In this document: positions 57,710 to 64,000 of the stretch, in pieces
How the letters are laid out: each line of letters opens with the position of its first letter
How positions within the stretch are numbered: position 1 is the first letter of the stretch
NCBI GenBank assembly: GCA_001600095.1
Contig: BCIX01000001.1
Span: forward strand, 1,240,001 to 1,304,000
Direction: 5' to 3'
DNA length: 64,000 bases
From: Bullera alba
Lineage: Eukaryota; Basidiomycota; Tremellomycetes; Tremellales; Bulleraceae
Notes under the pieces: generated by a model
Seen by the model: only the letters and a program-made list of their open reading frames with translations
The model's database searches: none
Told to the model about the DNA's origin: nothing
Position numbers and translations under genes: made by a program

Positions 57710-60700
57710 CTACACCTCGACGACACCAGCCACTGCGGCTATCGTGAGAATGTCGAGTGAGTCGTCGTACCGCTCCTTTGCCCATTCATGTAGGTCTAAC
57801 AGCATCTTCGAGCCCGGCATATTTGGTCCCCGTCTTGCCGCCGTTCCGGGCACCATCTGATTGAGGTCTGCCTTATCAGCGCACTACCGTAGCCTGAGCA
57901 CTCACCGATACCGATCCAGTGGATAGACAGCTTGTCCGACTTGTCCCCCTTGATTGACAGCGAGAGGTCGACTATAGGGTCATCCACCGCTGTGGCGATC
58001 TTGAAGTGATGTCGCTTGTGCCCCTTGGGTGGAGTGAAATCGAATGACCAGTCGACAATCTCGGCATTGAGTGCCAACACGGGCCAGACCAAGCCGGTCT
58101 GATTGAAATCAGCTTTGAAGACTGAGTACAACTCACAAAGTCCAATCTAATCTGGAGGTCCCGTACTCCAGAAATCTTGCTGCTCTCCTTCACACTGATG
58201 CCCATCTCCGGCCAGGCAAAGGACGGCTCAGTTGGCGGCAAGACGAATCGGAATGTCTTGAGGAACGAGGATATAGGGTACAATACGTCCCAATCGGTAT
58301 TGTTCTTGTTCATGACAGTCTCGACAACGGGGGAATCCGTGCCATACCGCTCATGTACCGCAGCGATAAAGTCGAATTCAGGTCCACTGTCCATGAAAGC
58401 GAGATTGGCAGTCTCGAGGCCTGTCGTGTGCTAAGCCTGTCAGTCACGCCACGAAGGTGGAACTTACGTTGTAGGTATACTGCACTCCCGCTCGTTTCGG
58501 GTGCATGCTGTCGTAAGTCTTCCAGTCGGGGTTGGTGAATACACCCGCGACGATCGCCGTGGCCAGCAACAGCAGGACGATGGTAATGCGCTGCGATCTG
58601 CGAGATAGTCGATGGAACATGGGTGTGAGAGGTGGGAAGAAGGTGAGTCCACAGGCGGATGAGATCGTAGCGACGATGAACTCCCCAGGTGCGTCTTTAC
58701 CCATACGGCCGGTTAACGGGGTGAAGATGTCCAGTGTCTGATTGTCAGCATCTCTCAGTCTCTTTGGACTCACCGTAGTGACGGCTTCCACGCCGAAACA
58801 CATGAAGATGGGCAGTGTGAATAGGTAGGCGGGAATGAACGATATCCTTTCCTTGTGCTCTGATCCAAAGGTCGCTAGCTCGTGGCCGACGATGCCAATG
58901 AGAAGAGCGCCATGGATCATGGCGTAGAGATATGCCGAGCGGATCCCAAAGCCCTGGAGTAAGAGCATCGTCCAAGCGCTGACCAGGAGCTGAGCTTGAT
59001 AATGTGAGTGTTCCAGAAAGCGTCGATCGCTCAGGCTTGAAAAAGAGGACAAGCCCAACTGGACCGCAAGATGACCTAATTTCTTAGTACAGTCATTCCT
59101 TTTTTGAACTCACCGGCATAGGCCATAGGAACGAACAAGATCATGCAGAAATGCTCGTGTCTGAACCTGTGCTTGTCAGTCTCCGCCACTCCGAAGCGAC
59201 TCACCAGGTCATTTGGTAGTTCGAGATGAACAAGAGCCCTGCGACTGCGTTCGCACTCAGTATGCCTGCAACCAGACCCAATGGTCCCCCGATGACTGCT
59301 AGTGCCAAGACCTTCCACCGAGACCAGTCGATTCTACGCACTGCTACAGCTGTCGACACCGAGGCTAGAACCATGTATGCCTTAGTGGCAGTTTCCATGC
59401 TGTAGCTGAAGAACACCCGGTCGTATAGGGAAAGGTAGACCACATCAGGAGGGGACCAAGGCTTCTCGGACGAGAGAGGCGAGCCAGGTGCCAGAAGGTA
59501 GTCGACAGCGGCCTGGACGTTGCTGGTGAAATGCTGAGAGGAGCCTTTCTCGAGGTACTTGATATGATCTCTGAACGGGTCAGGGAGGTAACCGGCAATA
59601 ACTCACTTTTGGGTGTGGTAAAAGTAGCTTTGTATCAGCGACATCCACGGCTCATGACATACCTGTGCCCCACGATTGCCATCTGACGTTAGCAACGCCC
59701 ACTGATATCCACTCACGTCCAGTCCCGAAACGTTTAGATACTGTTCAAATTGTCCAAAATCGGTACTGGAAATCAGCCCCAGTTGCACTCTCCTAACTCA
59801 CTCTGACATCATGATTCCCGACGCAAAGACATCCGCTGCAGCTACCGTTCCTCGAGGACTGGGGGGTCAGCAATAGCGGGATTCTGCAACCTACTGAGGG
59901 GCTTTGGAGAAAGCTTCCACCATCTCCTTACTGGTAGCCTGGAACAGCATAGCGCCACCTGTGCTCCCGGCGGCTATCAATTCAGCGAGGTCACAATATC
60001 GTTGGCTCACCTTCAAGGTTGATCATGGTCCGGACACTATCGTCAGCGGTGTACCGGTACTGAAAACTTACTCTTTAGCAGTCTCATGCTGGGTCGAGTA
60101 GAGATGAGAGCCGTCCTGTAGTGTTTCTAGGGGATGAGTATAGCACTTGAAGATCAAGACGCACCCTCGGCGCCGTTCCACACTGATGTCAGCTGCGATC
60201 GTATCGGAGGACTTACAGAATATCACCGAGTTGTCAAACGATTCGTTGCGGTCTATCAGAACCCTCGCTATGTCTAGCATAACCCCAACTCCAATGGCAT
60301 CACTGTACACATCAGCTTAATGCATCTTCTGGCACTTACTCTGCAGCACCCGGAGCTGGTAATGTTGAGTCGATATGGGAGTTGAGCAATACAGCATCTT
60401 TGTCTATCCTCTTTCCAGACGGGGGATTCTTCGCTCGTATCCGCATAATCACATTGCGTACGCCGTTGTAGATCTTGAGAACATCGTGGTCCATAATAGT
60501 GAATCTGATCTCAGCTCGATACCCTGATTGACACTCACTCATGGAAGCCTGATCCTGTCTGCACCCAAACCTCGCACTCGAGTACGCCATTACTCTTACA
60601 CCGGTCCTCCAGTGAGCGAACTTGATCGACCACATAGTCCTCGCCTAGCTTTGCTTCTTCCGTTCCCACCGTCCTGTATCCGATATCCTCCAGAGCTTGT

Positions 60701-60995
60701 ATGTGGGACAAGATGAGCTGCTCTGATGGCTGGGGACGGCCCTTGACGTCTCTGTTGGTGGTAAGTAAGACAGAAAGCTTCAAACCACTCACAAAGGTGG
60801 CAGAGCAGGCGGGAGTGAGTAGTGCAATCGATACAAGTAGATCGGCAGAGCGACGAAGATGAGGATCAACCATCTCGAGCCTGCCCATGAGGGTTTGTAT
60901 TCCTCATCTTCAGACTTTGGCCGCCGGCTCCGTGACGCTGTAGGTGGATTGACTGGCTTCGCGGCGACACTTTTCCCCTTTGGTGTCCGAGGCAT
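57710..60995 (-). CDS. ERMP1-like endoplasmic reticulum M28 metallopeptidase
   Basis: Membrane-bound zinc aminopeptidase of family M28, about 850 residues in twelve or more exons. One hydrophobic span follows a basic N-terminus (WLILIFVALPIYLYRLHY). The lumenal peptidase domain shows LLNSHIDSTLPAPGAADDAIG with zinc-ligand His and Asp, LWNGAEET with the catalytic and ligand Glu residues, then MINLEAAGSTGGAMLFQA and SDTDFGQFEQYLNVSGLD. Multiple further spans follow (FGIRSAYLYAMIHGALLIGIV, ITIVLLLLATAIVAGVF). The motif LWNGAEE is encoded by an 18-nt exon (60165-60182). The domain layout, peptidase then polytopic half, fits ERMP1 rather than the vacuolar Pff1 type, but the two are related. Confidence 0.87.
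60165..60182 (-). other. 18-nt microexon of the ERMP1-like gene
   Basis: TGTGGAACGGCGCCGAGG, preceded by ACATCAG and followed by GTGCGT on the minus strand. It links VIF to ETLQDGSH and supplies WNGAE, the active-site Glu region. Confidence 0.85.
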
Positions 60996-61255
60996 GATCC
61001 GCGACAGGTCTACCTAGACTGTCTGTGGATCTGAAAGGGGATGGCGACGTCCTATGTACAGTGAGTAGTCGAAGCAGTGAAGTGGTGTAGTGGTGTAGTA
61101 TCGAAACAGATGACGTTGTCCTCCACGAAGTTGCCGAATTCCGAAACCAAGTTGACAGAATTTTGTTGATGTTTCAAGTTGAACATGACCTTCACTCATT
61201 CATGATCACTTCGTTCAAGCGGGGCCCTGGCTATCTATCACAGTCTATCCGCAGA

Positions 61256-62569
61256 ATGGCCTACTCCTCGCTCAGTCGTGAGGAGCTCATCGCGAAATTG
61301 GAGTCCCTGGAGGCAGGCCCGTCGACACCAAAGCCAGTCCCACCGCCTGGACCGAAGAAGCCGTTGAGAGCTTTCGACTTTTCCAACTACCCGACTCGAC
61401 ACATCGCCCTGCTAGTTTCGTACCATGGCTGGCCGTACTCTGGATTGGCTATACAGCCCACTGAAGACGATGCAATTCCGACGGTGGAGGGGGAGCTGCT
61501 CAAGGCTTTGGAGCGGACAAAGCTGATTGAGGAGGGAAAAGGATGGGAGGGTTGTAATTTCAGTCGATGTGGGAGGACTGATCGTGGAGTCAGTGGGCAT
61601 GGACAAGTGGTCGATCTCTGGGTCAGAACGAATAGGAAAGAAGGTGTGCTGCCGGCGGATTCATTCAGGCCAGCACCCAATCCCTTACCAGCGAAAGCCT
61701 CGCCAACGTCAACGTCTGTCGAGTACGCTTATCCTAGAGTCCTCAATAGTCTGCTGCCACCATCAATACGGATTCTCGCCTGGTCTCCTGTAGCCAGAGA
61801 GTTCAACAGTCGTTTCAGCTGCACACTGCGTCACTACAAATACGCCTTCCACCTAAAACCCGATCTCGACTTGGACCTGATGAGGCAAGGTGCCGAGACA
61901 CTACTGGGAGAGCACGACTTTCGCAACTTTTGCAAGCTGGACGGATCAAAGCAGATTGAGAATCACTCTAGAAAGGTGCTCAAGGCCTACTTTGCAGAAG
62001 ACGAGGCCTACCCCGGCATGGTAGTGTTCAACCTGGTTGGCTCCGCCTTCCTCTGGCATCAGGTCAGGCATATCATCGCCGTGCTATTTCTCCTCGGCTC
62101 AAAAGTAGAGCCGGTCAGTCTGGTCCAGGATCTGCTCGACGTGGTCAAGAATCCTACCAAACCGGCTTATCAGATGGGTCACCCCCTGCCTCTTACCTTA
62201 CACGAGTGCGGCTACGATGGAGGTTTGGACTGGCGGATGAGCACGTACGATGGGGCCACGGCGAACATGACACTAGAGGACTTGGATGTGGAGAAGAAGT
62301 GGAGGAAGAAGATGGAGCTAGAGCTGGAAAGTGTGCAACAGGAAGCAGAACTGAGAGCATGGCAATGTGGAGGCCCATTGCGACGGATGAGAGAGATCTA
62401 TGGTTCTTCGGCAGATGTCGCCCACGAAGGTCTTCTGTATCCCGTAGGAGGCGGAGAGACTGTCAATACCTCAAAGTACATCCCTGTACTGAATAGAGTC
62501 AGAGGTGAGACGCCGGACGAGGTGAATAGGAAGTATAGGGAGAAGAAGGAGGCCCGTACATTACGATAA
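61256..62569 (+). CDS. PUS3: tRNA pseudouridine synthase 3 (Deg1)
   Basis: Makes pseudouridine at positions 38 and 39 of tRNA anticodon arms. It is a single-exon gene. From ATG 61256 the protein is 437 residues, starting MAYSSLSREELIAKLESLE, the usual fungal start. The catalytic motif is CGRTDRGVSGHGQ with its Asp. Other marks are HIALLVSYHGWPYSGLAIQ, VAREFNSRFSCTLRHYKY, GEHDFRNFCKLDGS and VGSAFLWHQVRHI. Two in-frame ATGs upstream (61202 and 61169) give longer forms; the one from 61202 adds MITSFKRGPGYLSQSIRR, a basic, acid-free segment like a mitochondrial presequence. Its stop is 15 bp from the stop of the convergent U1-C gene. Confidence 0.95.
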   Translation: MAYSSLSREELIAKLESLEAGPSTPKPVPPPGPKKPLRAFDFSNYPTRHIALLVSYHGWPYSGLAIQPTEDDAIPTVEGELLKALERTKLIEEGKGWEGCNFSRCGRTDRGVSGHGQVVDLWVRTNRKEGVLPADSFRPAPNPLPAKASPTSTSVEYAYPRVLNSLLPPSIRILAWSPVAREFNSRFSCTLRHYKYAFHLKPDLDLDLMRQGAETLLGEHDFRNFCKLDGSKQIENHSRKVLKAYFAEDEAYPGMVVFNLVGSAFLWHQVRHIIAVLFLLGSKVEPVSLVQDLLDVVKNPTKPAYQMGHPLPLTLHECGYDGGLDWRMSTYDGATANMTLEDLDVEKKWRKKMELELESVQQEAELRAWQCGGPLRRMREIYGSSADVAHEGLLYPVGGGETVNTSKYIPVLNRVRGETPDEVNRKYREKKEARTLR

Positions 62570-62584
62570 TGCATACAACACTGT

Positions 62585-63385
62585 TCACGAGCCCAACATG
62601 CGGAGTCTGTCGGGATGGATACCAGGTGCGCCTCCGCCGGGAGGACCTTGTTGAGGCGTGAACTGAGGTGGTGGACCTTGCTGTGGGACGAATGAAGGAG
62701 GCGGTCGTGGTGCTTGGGCGTTCATGCCAGCTCCGCCTGAAGGTGGGAAGGGTGGTAGCTGACCTGCTGGAGGGAATGGCGGCATTTGTCCTCCCATGGG
62801 AGGGAATGGTGGTCCACCTGGAGGTCCCTGGTAGCCGCCTGGCTGGAACGGTGGTCTGAATGGTGGTGGGCCGCCTTGGGGTGGGCCGCTGTATCCCTGC
62901 GATGGGAAAGGAGGTTGAAAGCCTATACGTGGGTCAGTTCTGTACCTCAGTTCCCAATTACCCACCTCCTGGCCCGGGCATTGGGTTCATGAATCCAGCT
63001 CCTATCCTCATACTGGGCGCTGCCATCATCTGCTGCCTTCCTCCTCCTTCATGATTCGAGATAATAGCGTCGATGATGTTCTGGGCCTTGTCGTGGCCTA
63101 ACGATGCAAAGTAATCCCGGACGTTGGCAATGTGATTCCGACCAGTGTTGTGGGCCTTTCGGGCACTCATAGAGTCGTGGGTGCTACATTGGTCAGTCCC
63201 CGCCAGTTACTCCGATCACAGGCATTTCTTACAGATAACTAAGCAGGTGATCAGCTCAACTCAGTGACTTTGTCTGCAGTCACTCACATATCGCAATAAG
63301 TAGAGGATCAATCCAAAAAGGCGAATGTCAGCATCAGAACGCGTTAAGAGCAGGAATGTACTTATTCGCAGTAGTATTTCCCCAT
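62585..63385 (-). CDS. YHC1: U1 small nuclear ribonucleoprotein C
   Basis: U1-C stabilises pairing of U1 snRNA with the 5' splice site. Exons on the minus strand are 63366-63385 (20 nt), 63288-63299 (12 nt), 63233-63238 (6 nt), 62966-63183 and 62585-62922, summing to 594 nt and 197 residues. The joined start MGKYYCDYCDIYLTHDS is the invariant zinc-finger opening of U1-C (C-x2-C, with His further on in [12 protein letters not shown]), followed by [21 protein letters not shown], then Met/Gly and Pro/Gly-rich repeats. To reach this sequence the first intron (63300-63365) must be AT-AC: ATAAGT at the 5' end, CTCTAC at the 3' end. The other introns are GT-AG. Confidence 0.93.
63233..63238 (-). other. 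6-nt microexon of the U1-C gene
   Basis: TTATCT on the minus strand, preceded by TGCTTAG and followed by GTAAGA. It splits an Ile and a Leu codon and supplies Tyr. Without it the family-invariant YL in CDxYLTHDS is lost although the frame is kept. Confidence 0.82.
63300..63365 (-). other. AT-AC intron in the U1-C gene
   Basis: 66 nt. Starts ATAAGT and ends CTCTAC. A CTGAC branch-like site and a T-rich stretch (CCTTTTTGG) lie before the end. The 5' end matches the ordinary GTAAGT consensus except for G to A, so it looks like a U2-type AT-AC intron rather than a U12 one. No GT-AG alternative keeps the frame: the only nearby GT lies after an in-frame TAA. Confidence 0.8.
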
Positions 63386-63832
63386 TTTGGCGCTCGTGAA
63401 TCGCACTGGAGATTGCTGTCGATGGATGCTGAAGGCGACGGTGTCGCAGATAGCGTACTTTGGAGAGTGATGAAAGCTAAAAGCTATACGACAGTTGCAG
63501 GAGCAGCATCGAGCTTGAGCTTCACGAGACCGCGAGCATTAATCTCATATTCTAAGTGGAGGGTTCAAATAATTAGCACATAGCCACCAGCGCGGGCGGG
63601 CAGGCTAAGTTACGGTGATGGGTGCATGCATGTCTCCCGAAACACCATACTATTACTGGACGACCATGACCAACATCAACTCCTTCGACATGAATGGAAG
63701 GATGCCAGCTAGCGCTGCTATCGAATCGGAGCGCCTTCCGGAAACGAATTGCACGTCGCCCACCACGCCCGGAGAGCTTAAGTATTGGCGGCGGGACAGA
63801 CCTCGCCTTCGACCTTGTCATTCAATTGCAAC
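63386..63832. promoter_or_regulatory. Divergent upstream region, U1-C and the last gene
   Basis: About 450 bp between start codons. No motif recognised. Confidence 0.45.
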
Positions 63833-64000
63833 ATGCGATTTTTCGGCTCCAAGAAGAGCTCGGTTCCCGAGTCCACGTACATTACTGAGAATGGTGAGCC
63901 CACTGAAAAGATGATCAAAGAGCTCGTCACCGTCTCTAGGATGAAGGATCTGGTTATCAAGCGTGATCCCAACTCCACGTCCGCGCACTCTATCCAAATC
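63833..64000 (+). CDS. Unrecognised gene, first 56 codons
   Basis: An open frame from ATG 63833 runs to the window end without a stop: MRFFGSKKSSVPESTYITE, then KMIKELVTVSRMKDLVIKR and so on. The polar, basic start and helical feel do not identify a family. A GTGAGC inside (after AAT) could be a donor, so the true exon may be shorter. It is divergent from U1-C. Confidence 0.45.
   Translation, partial: MRFFGSKKSSVPESTYITENGEPTEKMIKELVTVSRMKDLVIKRDPNSTSAHSIQI

Noticed and set aside
63233..63299. U1-C as a pseudogene because the frame after MGKYYC meets a stop.
   Set aside because: One AT-AC and three GT-AG introns restore the complete family sequence without any base change.
1..64000. CRISPR arrays, rRNA and tRNA genes.
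   Set aside because: No regularly spaced repeats, ribosomal signatures or convincing tRNA arms were seen. A tRNAscan-type run would be needed to exclude tRNAs.

Overview
The window is nuclear DNA of a filamentous or yeast-like fungus, most likely a basidiomycete of the Tremellomycetes (Cryptococcus relatives). The grounds are compact gene spacing (15 to 800 bp in most places), nearly every gene cut by several short introns of about 42 to 85 nt, and gene content that includes an AUR1-type inositol phosphorylceramide synthase and a DUF6534 membrane protein, a family typical of basidiomycetes. The genus is not fixed. All protein names come from reading the translations and from family knowledge; no search was run.

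Layout, left to right. 0-7 kb: 3' end of SELO (+), then LUC7 (U1 snRNP), a SAM37/metaxin subunit and a class II cAMP phosphodiesterase (all -). 7.1-8.5 kb is gene-free. 8.5-19 kb: a SET-MYND protein (-), AUR1 (+), mitochondrial bS18 (-), deoxyhypusine hydroxylase (+), DOA1/PLAA (-). 19-30 kb: a large alpha/beta hydrolase (+), an F-box-like protein (-), eIF2D/TMA64 (+), a DUF6534 membrane protein (-). 30-40 kb: ARP9 (+), two tandem histidine-phosphatase paralogues (-), CCZ1 (+), PXMP4-like peroxisomal protein (-), RIT1 (-). 40.5-45.1 kb: a complete hAT DNA transposon with an apparently intact 915-residue transposase, 12-bp inverted ends and a perfect 8-bp target-site duplication. 45-64 kb: a medium-chain reductase (-), POP1 (+), GH92 mannosidase (-), dipeptidyl peptidase V (-), an unrecognised protein (-), ERMP1-like M28 peptidase (-), PUS3/DEG1 (+), U1-C (-), and the first 56 codons of an unknown gene running off the end (+).

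Themes. Most genes are core housekeeping. RNA processing and translation are well represented: LUC7 and U1-C both belong to U1 snRNP; POP1, RIT1 and PUS3 act on tRNA; DOHH, TMA64 and bS18m act in translation. The most striking local feature is gene structure: several genes need exons of 6 to 23 nt to give a family-correct protein. The gene for U1-C, which itself reads 5' splice sites, appears to carry an AT-AC intron followed by 12-nt and 6-nt exons. No tRNA, rRNA or CRISPR array was recognised. No virus-derived or toxin gene was recognised.
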